This document shows positions 21,130 through 33,199 of a stretch of 64,000 nucleotides of DNA, piece by piece. Position numbers and translations under genes: made by a program. Source of the DNA: Mixophyes australis (taxonomy: Eukaryota > Chordata > Amphibia > Anura > Limnodynastidae); NCBI GenBank assembly GCA_036250195.1, contig JAVHZZ010000003.1, forward strand, positions 40,583,835-40,647,834, read 5' to 3'. The notes under the pieces were generated by a model. That model was not told where the DNA came from, made no database searches, and worked only from the letters and a program-made list of their open reading frames with translations. Numbering within the stretch: position 1 is the first letter of the stretch; each line of letters begins with the position of its first letter.

Positions 21130-22480
21130 TCTCAGGAGTCAGTAGATTTATTAAATGCTTACAGTGGAGGAACTGGACTTGGTCATTGCATTAGTTCCAA
21201 ACAATAAAGCCCCAGGGGGTGGACTGTATCCCTATAGAGGTGTACACAAAATTTAGGAACCTCTTTATTCCACAACTATTAGAACATTACACACCGTTGT
21301 TAGAGTTGGGCACCTTACCATCTTCCAGTTGGAAACTCAGATAATTTTACTACCTAAAGCTGGAAAAGATCCCCCTTATTTGGACTCTTATAACCCTATA
21401 TCCCTGTTACGCACAGGTATAAAGATACTAGCCAAAAGCCTTGCTCCTAGACTTAATAATGTGATCACTCCAATAATTCACCCAGACCAGATGGGGTGTA
21501 TGCCAGGCAAGTCTACAACATCCAACCTCTGCCCCCCCCCCCCATATGGGGGGACAGATGTTCCGCCCCAGTCAAACAGTGGTGGTGTCACTGGATGCTG
21601 CCAAGACCTTTAACTCGTTAGAATGGGACTATCTATGGGAGGTAGTTGGCCGATTTGGTTTGGGAGAGGTTTTTTTTAGCTAGGTTAAATTACTATACTC
21701 TGCCTCCAAACAAGGGTATGTGCCAACGGTGACACTAGAGCTTGTTTGGCCTGGAAATGAGAACTATTGTCCACTGCCATCTTCACTGTTTGCAAAGACT
21801 TTAGAGCCACTCACATACCTGATGTGAATGCATCCGAATATATGGAGTTTCCAGCTGGAGAGGTCACTGATACCATAGCCTACGGTGTCCTCGACTGGCT
21901 ACATAATCTACATGGGATAAATCCAGCATATACCCGTTACATAATACAATTCCAGTAGATAAAATACCATGACATTCCATGTACTGGACCCTGAGGTTCA
22001 AATACCTGGGAGTCTGGATATTCAATTTGCCAGGAGAAATAATTCAACTAAACCTTGACCCAATAACAGAGTTTTTTTTATAACGAAACCGCACTCGTGG
22101 AAGAGACTGTGTGGCAGAATCAATCTATTTAAAATGATTATTCAACCCAAATATCTTTACATCTTACAACACTCTCCTGTATATGTCCTTTATAGAGTAT
22201 TCCATAACGTTATCTTCATTCGCATGGGGTGGTAAATGGGTCAAACGCCTATTGAGCATGCTCTATGGGTCTCCCTAATCTCAAACTGTACCCGCGACAC
22301 AGTTGTCACAAATAGGGGGGGAATTCGAAGGATTGCACTGGAGGACTTCTGAATGTTTACTCTGCCAACAGTAACGGGTAACACAATGGTACATGTCCCG
22401 CGCACAATACTATTTTGTTATCGGCATGGAAGAATGGTGATAACCAATACTAAGATGGCAATCTATATGCACTAATCACT
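21130..22480 (+). pseudogene. L1/Tx1-like LINE reverse transcriptase relic
   Basis: Reverse transcriptase blocks appear in order: IILLPKAGKD, YNPISLLRTGIKILAKSLA, IIHPDQMGCMPGK (within 21329-21613), then SLDAAKTFNSLEWDYLW near 21590-21640, and a FKYLGVWIFN block near 22000. These match the finger and palm start of L1/Tx1-clade enzymes. The YADD region is not recognisable, a C-tract and several frameshifts interrupt it, and no endonuclease part precedes it. It is an old, truncated insertion with no neighbours to which it relates functionally. Confidence 0.75.
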
Positions 22481-22679
22481 TTGATAAATGAAAAAGCAAC
22501 AAAACTTGTATCAATAATTAATATGTGACAATGATGTAACGGCTCCAGACCACAAAGTGATATAATCTAAAAAAAATGTAAAAAAAAAAAAACTAGCAGG
22601 TTTAACTATAATTTATAGTGCAACACACTACAATGTAAATCAGAGCTGGTAGTTCAAATGTAACTAATTTGACAATTGA

Positions 22680-24932
22680 TTAATTGGGGAGGAGCAAGGG
22701 AAGGAGGAGAAATGCGCAGGTGCCGCTCACCTGAGTAAAAGTGAGGGCGTAGTCTGCGATGTACCAAATATATGTCAGCGCGCTGCCTTCTCTATGGCAA
22801 TCGCCAGCGGGTGACCCTCGGAGGAAGGCCGCATGATAGGAGGTGGGGCTGTGCGCTGCACTAGAAGGCTGCGTGGCCCCTGCCTTCAAAGCAATGAAAG
22901 AAGGAGGAGGATTAAAGGGGCCATCCACAACCTGACAGCCAACAACAGCATACTGCCCCTGGACAGAAGTGACTAATCCCTGCTTCCTCTCTTTCATCAA
23001 CAGGTAATTACTTCTACCTTATTTGCATCAGTGTCAGAGCTGTATAAAGAAAGTTCATTTTTATTTATAATGGTATGCTGTACTTTGACTGTTTGTTTAC
23101 AACTTTTATTGCTACCCATTCTACAGTTATTTCAGTCCTCTATCTCATCATTGTACTTTCAATTCTACTCAAGGCTTTGTCTGCCATCACAAGTATTAAG
23201 ATATTAAACCGTTTGAACCACTCTCCTCTCTCATGACCATGTAATAACTCAGCTACTCCCTCACCTGTGCCTTATTCATTCACTCCATTCAACACTTCCA
23301 CCCACTGCCCCACATGGCTCTCCACATCATTAGTCCATGCTATCCAGACATCCAGGAACAAACTACATCTACTGCAGCCTCACTCTGCACTACTTCTCTG
23401 ATTGCACAGGACATTGCAACTAGGTAATTCTTTTAATTCCCTCATTTTTTGCTATTTTACTCATAAATCCCAATGTTTGCCAAATTATTTTTCTTACTCT
23501 CCTTTCATGGCATTATCTTTAGGACTATATCATCCTTCACCCACCCTGCAACATACACCTCTGTCCACATTGCCCCTTTATTACTTCACTCACCTCTAAT
23601 GAACACTCACAAACTCTTTTCCTGTTTAAATTCAATAATTTTAACAGCCTCACCCTGTCGCCAGAAACTAAAAGGACACATATCTTACAATCATCTTTAC
23701 TATCTTTCTTTGTTCCTGCTTCTATTAGCTGGTGATATATCACCTAATCCAGGCCCCCTCACTTCTCCCATACACATATATCTGAACACTACAGAAGTCC
23801 GGCAAACCTCAAACACATCACCTGTCTCCTATTTCTTCCAAAGCCCTTAAAATGTGCCCTTTGGATTGCACGCTCTGTTTGTAACAAACTTACCTCCATA
23901 TATGATCTCTTCCTCTCAAACAACCTAAGCCTTCTAGCAATAACAGAAACATGGCTCACGCAATCAGACACTGCCTCATCTGCAGCCCTTTCACATGGTG
24001 GTCTCCATTTCACCCACACTCCCAGAACTGGAGACAGACAAGAAGGTGGGGTTAGACTGCTTCTACAGTGCATGTTCACAGTTCTACCAAATTTCCCATC
24101 ACTCACGTTCACCTCTTTTGAAGTACATACTGTTAGGATTTCTAACCCATTCTCTATGCGTATTGCTGTCATCTATCGCCCCCCTGGATTACACCAACAA
24201 TTTATGAACACTTCTCTGCATGGCTCCCTCACTTCTTATCCTTGGACATCCCCACCATCATCATGGGTGATTTCAACATCCATGTTGCTAATCAACGTTC
24301 CAAAGCTGTTTCCAGACTACTCTCTCTAACCTCCTCACTTGATCTCTCCCAGTGTATTGAATCCGATACTCATCAGGATGGTCACTGTCTTGATCTTATT
24401 TTCTCTAGACTATGCTCAGTTTCTCATTTCCTTAACACTACTTTCCCCCTCTTGGATCATCACTTTATTAGCTACTCGCTCACCCCCAGTTTCTACATTC
24501 TCCTCCCCTGATAGCGCAGTACCTCATTTTCACCAAACCCTAGCAACTGCTCTTGATCAAGTGGCTCCAGCGACCTAATACTCCGCGTAGACTTCATTGA
24601 CAAACTACATATCACAAACTCTACAAAAACTTTATGGTCAAGCAGAATGTCACTGGTGTAAATCTTGTACGTCTAATGATTTCATCACATATACTACTAT
24701 CTACCACTCTTATCATCATCATCAACATTCCTGTTGATCACAGCAAGAACTGCAGGCCATTGTCCTATAGATTATAAGCTTGCGAGCAGGGTTCTCTTAT
24801 CTCTATATCTGTATGTATTACCCAGTGTTGTTTTATTAATGTTTGTTCCCAATTGTAAAGTGCTACGGAATTTGCTGGAGCTTTATAAATACATGTTGAT
24901 GATGATGATGATTCCTCTAGTCTTCAAACCTT
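22680..24932 (+). mobile_element. L2/CR1-like LINE, copy A (internally deleted)
   Basis: The 5' part and endonuclease domain match copy B at 58283-63425, but the reverse transcriptase core is missing. After the endonuclease and a short linker (to about 24700), sequence jumps to the 3' tail 'agattataagcttgcgagcag', 'aattgtaaagtgctacgg' and (GAT)n at 24895-24912. It belongs with the second tail that follows at 24933. Confidence 0.8.
23473..24578 (+). pseudogene. LINE endonuclease domain with 2A-like motif, copy A
   Basis: A hydrophobic stretch YLSLFLLLLAGDISPNPGP (about 23700-23756) precedes an apurinic-type endonuclease domain. Recognisable blocks are RSVCNKLTSIYDLFLS, AITETWLTQS, SHGGLHFTHTPR, AVIYRPPG and IIMGDFNIHVAN (near 24262), with the catalytic Asp and Asn of GDFN retained. 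The final SDH block reads LDHHF, so its Ser is lost. The domain is broken into at least four frames. DxxxNPGP is a 2A-like signature, though the usual glutamate is a serine here. Confidence 0.8.
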
Positions 24933-25350
24933 CAAGTGTTCTCTGAAAACCCACCTCTTCAGACAAGCTTATAAAATTCCTCTACCACCCTCTTAATCTT
25001 CCGAGGATACCCTATTACTATCTTCTACACAGCTAACACAAGACAACAACCCTCTGACCAATATTGCTGTGTGACTGATCACACAGCCCACTTAATAACT
25101 TTTATCTTTGCATTCTAGCTGGTCCAGTGTGCAATATGATGTAGCTTGTGCCATTGTATATCAAACTCCCATTGTCCCATAGATTGTAAGCTTGCGAGCA
25201 GGGTTCTCTTACCTCTCTGTATGTATGTATTACCCAGTATTGTTTTACTAATATTTGTTCCCAATTGTAAAGTGCAATGGAATTTGCTGGCGCTATATAA
25301 ATAAATGTTGATGATGATGATGATGATGATGATGATGAGTTGGCACTTCA
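24933..25350 (+). mobile_element. Second L2/CR1-like LINE 3' end
   Basis: The start reads roughly SLQTFKCSLKTHLFRQAYKI, the conserved C-terminal block of L2-type reverse transcriptases. It is followed by a 3'UTR and the tail 'gattgtaagcttgcgagcag', 'ggcgctatataaataaatg' and (GAT)n at 25308-25338. A complete tail also lies just upstream (24775-24912), so this is a separate or duplicated 3' end. Confidence 0.8.
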
Positions 25351-25814
25351 CGTACAGAGGGGTTTCTCCCTAAGTGTTCACCTGAAGTGAGATCTCATTT
25401 TGGCACATTATTTGGGAGTGTCAGATGGTGAGGGGATTCTGGAAGAAGGTTTGGGTCTTGGCTCGCTACAGATTTCCAGGACTTACAGAAATGAAGAGCG
25501 TTTGTTAGTGATGCTATGAAGCATGAAAGATCTATGTACACTAGTAGGAACGCATAACATAAACACCACAAAATTTGGTCCCGATTAAAATCGAGGTACA
25601 GAGCGAGCTCTAGAGATCTGGAAACAACTCAATAAATGAATAAATAGTTGAGTGCTGGTTCCTTGGAATGCTTATCGCTGTGTCGTTTATGGTTGAGCAT
25701 CGAACATGTAAACAAGCAAAGTAGAATGTGAATGTTTATTATGCTGTTTTTATTAATTTAAGAGCTTTTTGTCTGCTTTTTGTCTTAGTACTATCAAAAA
25801 TTACTGATACAATT
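25351..25814. other. No recognised feature
   Basis: Intergenic DNA with short frames. The 25400-25650 part may be decayed LINE sequence but could not be assigned. Confidence 0.4.
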
Positions 25815-25822
25815 GCTTAGTG

Positions 25823-26803
25823 CAGTGGTACCCAAAGTGTGCGCCGCGGCTCCCAGGGGTGCCACGGCGCTGTCACAGGGGTGCCCCGAGCCAGCCATAG
25901 ATAAAAAAAAGAACACAAAAACTTACCAATCCATGCGGCGCCGAGACCCAGCATCCTCCTCTCTCACGCAGCTTGTCACTGATGAGAGAGGAGGATGCTG
26001 GCTCCAGGCACCACATGGATTGGTAAGTTTTTGTGTTCTTTTTTTTATCTACGGCTGGAGCGCGGCAGAGGGGGCAGAGTGAGAGGGATTGTGACAGCGT
26101 GGCAGAGGAGGGGACAGCGTGGCAGAGGAGGGGGACAGCGTGGCAGAGGAGCGGGACAGAGGAGGGGGACAGCGTGGCAGAGGAGGGGGACAGCGTGACA
26201 AGGCAGAGGGACTGGTGGCAGCGTGAGAGAGGGCAATGGGACTGGTGACAGCGTGAGAGAGGGGAGAGGGACTGGTGGCAGCGTGAGAGAGGGACTGGTG
26301 GCAGCGTGAGAGGGCAGAGGGTCTGGGGGCAGCGTGATAGAGGGCAGAGGGACTGGTGGCAGCGTGAGAGAGGGGAGAGGGACTGGTGGCAGCGTGAGAG
26401 AGGGGAGAGGGACTGGTGGCAGCGTGAGAGAGGGCAGAGGGACTGGTGGCAGCGTGAGAGAGGGCAGAGGGACTGGTGGCAGCGTGAGAGAGGGCAGAGG
26501 GACTGGGGGCAGCGTGATAGAGGGCAGAGGGACAGAGGGCAGAGTGTCTGGATGCAGGGGGAGGGCAGAGTGCCTGGATGCAGAGGGGGCAGAGTGCCTG
26601 GATGCAGAGGGGGCAGAGTGCCTGGATGCAGAGGGGGCATACAACTAAATAAGTATTTCTGTCCTCACCTAAATACTTATTACAATTTTTTGACCCAATT
26701 ACTTTTAAAACAGGACTGCTCAGTAATTATTTTGGAGGAGTGCCTTGAAAAAATTATGGAGACTCTAAGGGTGCAGCGAACTCCAAAAGTTTGGGAACCA
26801 CTG
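25823..26803. mobile_element. Nonautonomous hAT element with internal minisatellite
   Basis: Left end CAGTGGTACCCAAAGTG, right end the inverse of CCAAAAGTTTGGGAACCACTG. It is flanked by a perfect 8-bp target duplication GCTTAGTG (25815-25822 and 26804-26811). Near the left end is an inner palindrome ('aaagaacacaaaaacttacc' with its inverse at 26020-26040). Most of the rest is a GC-rich tandem array. There is no transposase. Ends of this kind are typical of hAT elements. Confidence 0.92.
26090..26640 (+). repeat. 30-bp (and about 20-bp) GC-rich minisatellite
   Basis: An about 20-bp unit 'gacagcgtggcagaggaggg' gives way to a 30-bp unit built from 'gggactggtggcagcgtgag' plus 'agagggcaga', then to 'gtgcctggatgcagaggggg' units. 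Long Arg/Gly-rich and Pro/Ser-rich frames on both strands, up to 255 codons, are by-products of the repeat. Confidence 0.93.
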
Positions 26804-26811
26804 GCTTAGTG

Positions 26812-27194
26812 CAAGTTAAAAAAAAATTGTTCTAATGTATTTGTGTGCTTTTATGTCTATCTGCTTTTATTATGAAAACCTCAATAAATGCTTCATGTTT
26901 ACTTCTTTGTGTTGTGTCAAAGGTGGAATATCAGAAATCAATTAATACTTTGTTATATTGCTCCGTAGAAGATTGCTTGTGATTCTCATTCAAGGAGTGT
27001 GAGTTATGATGATGATATAGACACTTGGGGCGCAGGCAAAGGGGGATTACAGGTGCCTGTAGAATCCTCCCACCTAGACTAGGGTAGACTTACTGAAATA
27101 TGAAATACCCTGTTGTTTCTAGCACCGCACAACCATTGCCTCCTGTTTTTTACAGTAGTGTGATCTGTAGGCATTTCCAGAGCAAGATGAAGAT
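26812..27194. other. No recognised feature
   Basis: AT-rich intergenic sequence. Confidence 0.5.
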
Positions 27195-27197
27195 TTA

Positions 27198-27530
27198 GGG
27201 CCTGATTCATTAAGGATCTTAACTTGAGAAACTTCTTATTTTAGTCTCCTGGACAAAACCATGTTACAATGCAAGGGGTGCAAATTAGTATTCTGTTTTG
27301 CACATAAGTTAAATACCGCCTGTTTTTTCATGTAGCACACAAATACTTGATAGCTTATTTGTACACTGAAATTTAAAGTTGATATTTGTGTTCTACATGA
27401 AAAAACAGTCAGTATTTAACTTATGTGCAAAACAGAATACTAATTTGCATCCCTTGCATTGTAACATGGTTTTGTACGGGAGACTGAAATAAGAAATTTC
27501 TCACGTTAAGATCCTTAATGAACCAGGCCC
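27198..27530. mobile_element. Harbinger-like palindromic MITE, TTA duplication
   Basis: Ends GGGCCTGATTCATTAAGG and CCTTAATGAACCAGGCCC, flanked by TTA (27195-27197 and 27531-27533). The arms mirror through 'catgttacaatgcaagggg' and 'gcacataagttaaatac'. A TTA duplication suggests PIF/Harbinger. A half copy is at 19027-19208. Confidence 0.9.
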
Positions 27531-27533
27531 TTA

Positions 27534-28227
27534 ATCTTGGCTGTATATGTATATATTTGTAGAATATTTATATACATAGAATATTAAAATTTTGGTGGAA
27601 GAGAAATCTGGACTCACCCCTACAATTACCCATACGGGGTTACACTATAAAACATATATTTGCTTTTTCACTTCAATCTACGGTCATAAGACAACCTCAG
27701 AACACTGAATGCTCCCTTACCCTGAATTCTGTATTTCATTCTCATATCTACTTGCCAAGAAGGTTCTAAAAAGAGTTTGCACTCGCAAAATGTTTTGACT
27801 TTGCTCGGTGCCAAATGGAATAGTAGTATAGTCGGACTTGTAGTGATTTACAGAATGTGAGTGTGGTTTTATGGTCAAGTAAGTACGCATAAAATGCCTT
27901 TAACTTTACACAAACATGGGATGGCTGCTGTAAACAGGAAATACTATGGAAAATAGTCCTCACATGCAGGAGCCAAGAAATATTATTTTAATTGATGGTT
28001 AGTGGCTTCTAAAATTGTGCGGCAGATGAGATAACTGGCATAATGGACCATCTGAGTTTAAATGTTTTCTGTACGTTACTAATTGGATGATTCACCTTAC
28101 AGCGACAGACTGAATGGGTTCCAGCCTTAATTCAATAACAGAAGGGCATATTCTGCTCTAATATAGAACAGAAAATAAGGGTGCGGTGGAATGTTCAGTG
28201 GGTTTTACTTCCTAAGTGAAAATATTA

Positions 28228-28229
<2 letters not shown>
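27534..28229. other. No recognised feature
   Basis: AT-rich intergenic sequence. Confidence 0.5.

Positions 28230-28275
<46 letters not shown>
28230..28275. repeat. (TA)n microsatellite
   Basis: Pure TA dinucleotide run of about 45 bases. Confidence 0.97.
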
Positions 28276-28278
<3 letters not shown>

Positions 28279-28517
28279 AGGTGGGTCCAATTTGTAATGT
28301 GTAGCAGTTTTTATATATTATTTGGTAAATAGACCAAAGATGCTATTTACAAAATAAGATTTGTTGCTTTGTCGCGTTGTCTAGAAATAAACACTGACGA
28401 TTGGTAGTTTGCGGCACATGTAGCATTTTCCTGAGACCTATGTCCGCCAGCTAAGGGCTGCTACTTTTTACCCCGGTAAAAAACAAATAAGGAACTGATT
28501 ATGTAAATAAGATTCAA

Positions 28518-28680
28518 TGGGGCATATTCAATTGTCCGCGGTTTCCGCTGCGGAAAAACTATTACCAGTATTACGGTAATAGTAAGCTGGATTTCAGCTT
28601 GAAGCTCCCTGATCCGCGATCTGAATAGTGGACACGCCGCGAGATTTTTGGTTATAACGCCAACAATTGAATATGCCCCA
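28518..28680. mobile_element. 163-bp MITE with perfect ends
   Basis: TGGGGCATATTCAATTGT at the left is exactly inverted as ACAATTGAATATGCCCCA at the right. The inner part is only partly mirrored ('ccgcggtttccgctgcgg', 'attaccagtattacggtaat'). The target duplication is unclear. Superfamily not assigned. Confidence 0.8.
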
Positions 28681-28954
28681 ATGGATGGAAATGGCGCATT
28701 GCTTCCCACTAAAGAACTTTTACAAGTCCTCGGAGGTGCTAGAAATCATATATAATTTCAGCAGGATGCCCGTTCCACCGTCCACTTAATGCAGGAAAGC
28801 ACATTTTCCAGGCACCTTTCAACCAATGTAATAAAAAGCATTTAAATACTTGTAATAAAGACAGTCTCTGAAGTTCCCTCACACCCACGATTACTTTAAT
28901 GATGAGGAAACCATGCTAATTACCAGCCGGTCCCACCAACCGGCTATAAGTCGC

Positions 28955-29290
28955 ACAGAGCGGGTCTGAAGGTGTGCTGTCAGTATGCTCTGTTATTAGA
29001 CCTCGTGGTGTTGGGGTCGTGGGTTCCATCCTGACCAGGGCGTTATCAGTGTGGAGTTTGTAGGCTGTCTCCAGGTGTACAGGGATTTACTTGGGTGCTC
29101 TGGTTTCCTCCCACGCTCCAAAATAAAACATTTGTAGGTTAATTAGCTTATGATGAAATATGCTCTATTGTATGACTGTGTGGTACAGAACTTAGATTGT
29201 AAACTCCAACAGGGCAGAGACTGATGTAAGTTATTGAATATTCACTGTACAGCACTGCATAATATGTAGATGCTTGAGAAATAAAATGAC
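28955..29290 (+). mobile_element. Diverged SINE copy
   Basis: Shares with 29885-30238 the order 'ggggtcgtgggttcc', 'gtgtggagtttgtaggc', 'tgctctggtttcctcccac', 'taggttaattagct', 'agattgtaaactccaac' and 'tgtacagcactgc'. More decayed than that copy. Confidence 0.7.
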
Positions 29291-29884
29291 ATGCCCTTAT
29301 ATTTTGCAGATAGCAAATTACCTTATTCCTTTATACTTTTCTTAATTTTGTACGATTCTGAGCCCCTTATCTCTTGGTAACCTATATTTTCTCCATGTTT
29401 TTTTCGGCTTTGTAGCAATTACTTCACTTTAATTCTAGATTGTATTACTGTAAAGCCAAGTTACACAACCGGTGGTGTGTTTACCCTGAAGGGAATATGA
29501 CAAGATATACAATAGAAGGATGTAGTCATTTTACTACATTAGTAATAGAGTACAGAAATAAATTCTAAAACAAAATCGGAAAGGGGAATTTTTTGTGATA
29601 TGTGATAAGAAAAAAATTGGGAAAACCTGTGTTAAAATGAAATAAAAACAGTATTATAAATTCAGACAGAACAAAATCTGAGTTTCTGAGTGAAAGCCAG
29701 ACAGGTGCCAATCCTGGACTCAGTTCATCTGTTTCTATATTTATAGCAAAACATTTTTTGCCACAAAAATCTCTACTATGAAAGTCAATATGACTTGAAT
29801 AAAATATTTTTTGTGGTTCTATGACACAAAACATAGCTTTTTAAGCAAAATGCAAAGCAAGCCTAATACCCTACAAAATTCATG
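29291..29884. other. No recognised feature
   Basis: AT-rich intergenic sequence; the minus-strand frame 29565-29834 has no recognisable domain. Confidence 0.5.
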
Positions 29885-30238
29885 TAGGGTAGCACCATGG
29901 CTCAGTGGTTAGCACTTCTGCCTCACAGCACTGGGGTCATGAGTTCAATTCCCAACCATGGCCTTATCTGTAAGGAGTTTGTATGTTCTCCCCGTGTTTG
30001 CGTGTGTTTCCTCCGGGTGCTCCGGTTTCCTCCCACATTCCAAAAACATACTGGTAGGTTAATTGGCTGCTAACAAATTGACCCTAGTCTGTGTGTGTGT
30101 GTGTGTGTGTGTATGTTAGGGAATTTAGACTGTAAGCCCCAATGGGGCAGGGACTGATGTGAGTGAGTTCTCTGTACAGCGCTGCGGAATTAGTGGCGCT
30201 ATATAAATAAATAAATGATGATGATGATGATGATAATA
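29885..30238 (+). mobile_element. tRNA-like SINE with LINE-type tail
   Basis: The head 'ggctcagtggttagcac' resembles a pol III A box, and 'gagttcaattccc' resembles a B box. A conserved body follows ('gggtgctccggtttcctccc', 'ctggtaggttaattggct'), then a (GT)n tract at 30087-30112. The tail 'acagcgctgcggaattagtg', 'ggcgctatataaataaataa' and (GAT)n is shared with the L2-like LINEs here, which suggests it uses their reverse transcriptase. Confidence 0.8.
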
Positions 30239-30379
30239 CCATCCCTACACTGAAGGTGTGCTGACAGTAGTGTGCTATGGAGATCTTCAAATGAGACAAA
30301 GAACTGAAAAATGCACAATGGAACTGAAGTTGTGGAAAAATGTCATCTTCCAGTATGGTATGGTCATGAACCATAGAGC

Positions 30380-31020
30380 AATTCAGAAACAGTAGAATGT
30401 AGCTCAGCAAATTGAAGTAGAATGTAGCTCAGCAGTATGCAGTAGAATGCCAGTCAGCAGCGTGCAGTAGAATGTAGTTCAGCAGAAGGTATAATGCAGC
30501 CCGCTAGAAGGAAGTAGAATGCAGCTCAGCAGAACTAAGTAAAATGCAACTCAGCTGTATGCAGTAGAATGCTGCTTGGCAGAAGGTATAATTCAGCTCA
30601 GCAGAAGGATGTAGAATTTAACTCAGCAGAAGGAAGTAGAGTGCAGTTTAGCAGAATGAAGTAGAATGCAGCTAAGCAGATGGAAGTAGAATGTAGTTCA
30701 GCAGAAGGAAGTAGAATGCAGTTCAGCAGTATGTAGTAGAATGTAGCTCAACAGAAGGTATAATGCAGCTTACTAGAAGGAAGTAGAATGAAAATAAGCA
30801 AAATTAAGTAGAATGCAGCTCAGTAGCATGCAGTAGAATGCTACTTGGCAGAAGGTATAATTGAGCTCAGCAGAAGGAAGTAGAATGCAGATCAGCAGAA
30901 GGAAGTAGAATGCAGTTTAGCAGAAGCAATTAGAATGCAGCTCAGCAGAAGGAAGTAGAATGCAGCTTTGAAGTGTGCAGTATAAAACAGATCAGCAGAA
31001 TGAAGTAAAATGCAGCTATG
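30380..31020 (+). repeat. 22-24-bp minisatellite
   Basis: Units of the form 'cagaaggaagtagaatgcag' plus 'ctcag' repeat about 27 times with many substitutions. There is no open frame throughout. Confidence 0.9.
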
Positions 31021-31935
31021 GAATCAGGAGGGCTTTAAGAGTCATCATTTATGAATACAAGAAAATGTGCAGGCAAATTGCAAATGTCAGGGGAGTAAAA
31101 TTTCTTTCCTTATGATGAAAGGAGCTGATCAGACCACGGTGTTGGTTGCTCAATGCAGTCTCAGTGCACTAATCCATCCGATTCTGCAGCCAAATGTAGC
31201 TTAGTGGGAACAGACATTATAATAAATGTCAGGGGGTTAAATAGCAGATTTAGGAAGTCTAAAGAGCATTTTTCTGAAGCACAGAACAACATGACTTTAT
31301 CTCATCCTTAGGTGCAGCATTGAGTACAAAGGTGGAACTACAGGAGGTGTAATGGGTTTGTTTGGGGGTGTTGGGGGAAGCTAGAGCAGCATTGCTGGAC
31401 CCTACCCAAACTTTGCTATATAGACTTGTATTGCAGTCGCTCCACCCCTTAGTGAACAGATGCCTCTTGTACAATCTAGGTGCATTTTATGCTGGAAAGT
31501 TAAATGCAGCAAAAACCAGTGTAATTGAAACCCAATGTAAAAATCAGGGCTCGGACATAGCCAGACTGCATTGCCTGCAGGCAGTCAGTGTAGCGTTGGA
31601 CAATTATGTCTAGTGAAGGTGATACCCGCATGTTACATTCCCCGGTCCCTCGCGCCTCTTACGCTGCACTGCTGAGCAGTAATGGTTATAGTTCAGGCTG
31701 CGTAAACTGCAGTTTTCCTGGCCAATTGCACTCAGATGAGTTTAACTGCATTGGAACACTACTAAAGTAAGCCTAGAAATGGTGTTATTTATCTGTATGG
31801 ACCTACAATACCCACAGACTTCTGTGCAAATATATGGCAGACCACTAGGAACACAGTCTGAACTGTTTGAATGTTCGAGGTCTTTCCTGCTTTTACAGTA
31901 AAATCTTATGTTTATTTTAAAGCCATGCTATAGAT
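31021..31935. other. No recognised feature
   Basis: Intergenic sequence. The plus-strand 83-codon frame at 31362-31613 has no recognisable domain. Confidence 0.4.
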
Positions 31936-32085
31936 CAGACTTGGCTAACCTGTGGCACTCCAGGTGTTGTGAAACTACAAGTCCCAGCATACCCTTTCAG
32001 CAATAAGCTGCTATATATTGGCAAAGCATTGCTGGGGCTTGTAGTTTCACAACACCTGAAGGGCCACAGGGTAGCCAAGCCTGCT
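31936..32085. mobile_element. Third copy of the ZNF143-motif MITE
   Basis: Palindrome bounded by 'cttggctaacctgtggcac' and 'gggccacagggtagccaag'. It carries 'actacaagtcccagcatac' and, inverted, 'gcattgctggggcttgtagt', both slightly changed from the best copy. Confidence 0.8.
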
Positions 32086-32224
32086 CTAGATGCTCATACT
32101 TGCAGCATATTACCCGGTTATTTTCCCCAAGGAAAGAGATAGCTAGCATTTGGGAAATGTCCATTGCTGCTATGTTCCCCCAAACCTTGTTTGCTACCCA
32201 TACGTTTTTTGCACCAAGACTTCG

Positions 32225-32398
32225 AGGTATATTTACTTAACTGCGGTTTTGAAAATGTGGATATGTCTATAACAGCCAATCAGTTTCTAGCTGTCATTTA
32301 TTTAGTGCATTCTACAAAATGACAGCTGGAATCTGATTGGTTGCTATAGGCAACATCAACCACTTTTTCAAATCCGCAGTTTAGTAAATATACCCTTT
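32225..32398. mobile_element. CCAAT-family palindromic MITE copy
   Basis: Ends 'gaggtatatttacttaactg' and 'agtttagtaaatatacccttt'. The CCAAT boxes 'cagccaatcagtttctagc' and 'gctggaatctgattggttgc' are both retained. Confidence 0.8.
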
Positions 32399-32599
32399 TG
32401 TCTTTACAGGTTTTTAGTATCCTTGATTATTATTGATTTACATTATTATCACTGTCTTTGCACTTTAGTATGATGTAATTAGGGTACACACCAGTATGAT
32501 GGATTTCCTTAGCAATCCTTTTATATATTATATTATGGAGAGTGTATGCATGGTCATCCTTGGAAAATCGTTTTCGCTGGATGCTCATCATTACGCTGT

Positions 32600-32690
32600 G
32601 CCTATATAAACCGCTTCCATCAGCCTCATGATGAAGCACATAGGATGAAACGCGTGTTGGGACAGATGGATCTTTATTTTCTTACAATGT
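32600..32690 (+). mobile_element. Penelope-like terminal fragment, decayed hammerhead
   Basis: The stretch 'atgatgaagcacataggatg' followed by 'aaacgcgtgttgggac' has the spacing of the motif at 17634-17682. The invariant first C of CUGAUGA is A here (32628), so it should be inactive. Only about 90 bases can be assigned. Confidence 0.5.
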
Positions 32691-32734
32691 TTAGCCATGT
32701 TTTCTACATTTCTACATTATTATAATATGATTGT

Positions 32735-33078
32735 ATATCTTGCTAGGAACTGCCGTGTGTTTGTGTCATTGCTCTGTCGCTTACCATCCAGCCAGGTCGC
32801 TGCAGTCTTTGTTTGAAAGTGTATGAAAATAATATTGTGATCTGTGAGGTGGTCTAAATTGACTGCAAAGGACTTGAAATTAGTGTTATTGAGGTTAATA
32901 ATAATGTAGGAACAAAAAAAGAGCAAAATTATGTGATTTTAGCATATTTTAGGTTTTTATCTAAAAAATCCAAAACCAAAACACACGAGGGTGGTTTTGC
33001 TAAAACCAAAACCAAAACACAAAGTAATCCAGATCCAAAACCATAACCAGTTCACGGGGGTCCGTGAGCATCTCTAAT
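32735..33078. mobile_element. 3' part of the hAT family also at 52655-53030
   Basis: Closely matches the region after the hAT transposase relic: 'ctgccgtgtgtttgtgtcat', 'agccaggtcgctgcagtctt', 'aaaataatattgtgatctgt' and 'aaaccaaaacacacgagggt'. It ends near 'gggggtccgtgagcatctct', a hAT-type terminal repeat. No transposase portion is present. Confidence 0.75.
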
Positions 33079-33199
33079 TATAACCTTTGAACTGTTTTGA
33101 GTTCTTGAATTATCACCAAATTATTTTGGTAACTATGGGTATTAGTATTTATTGTGATGTCAGTTTTGTTAGTAACTGTATGGTGGCACTGAAGCATAA

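Noticed and set aside
25873..26809. Long Pro/Ser- and Arg/Gly-rich frames of up to 255 codons
   Set aside because: They lie wholly in the GC-rich minisatellite of a nonautonomous hAT element and exist on both strands.
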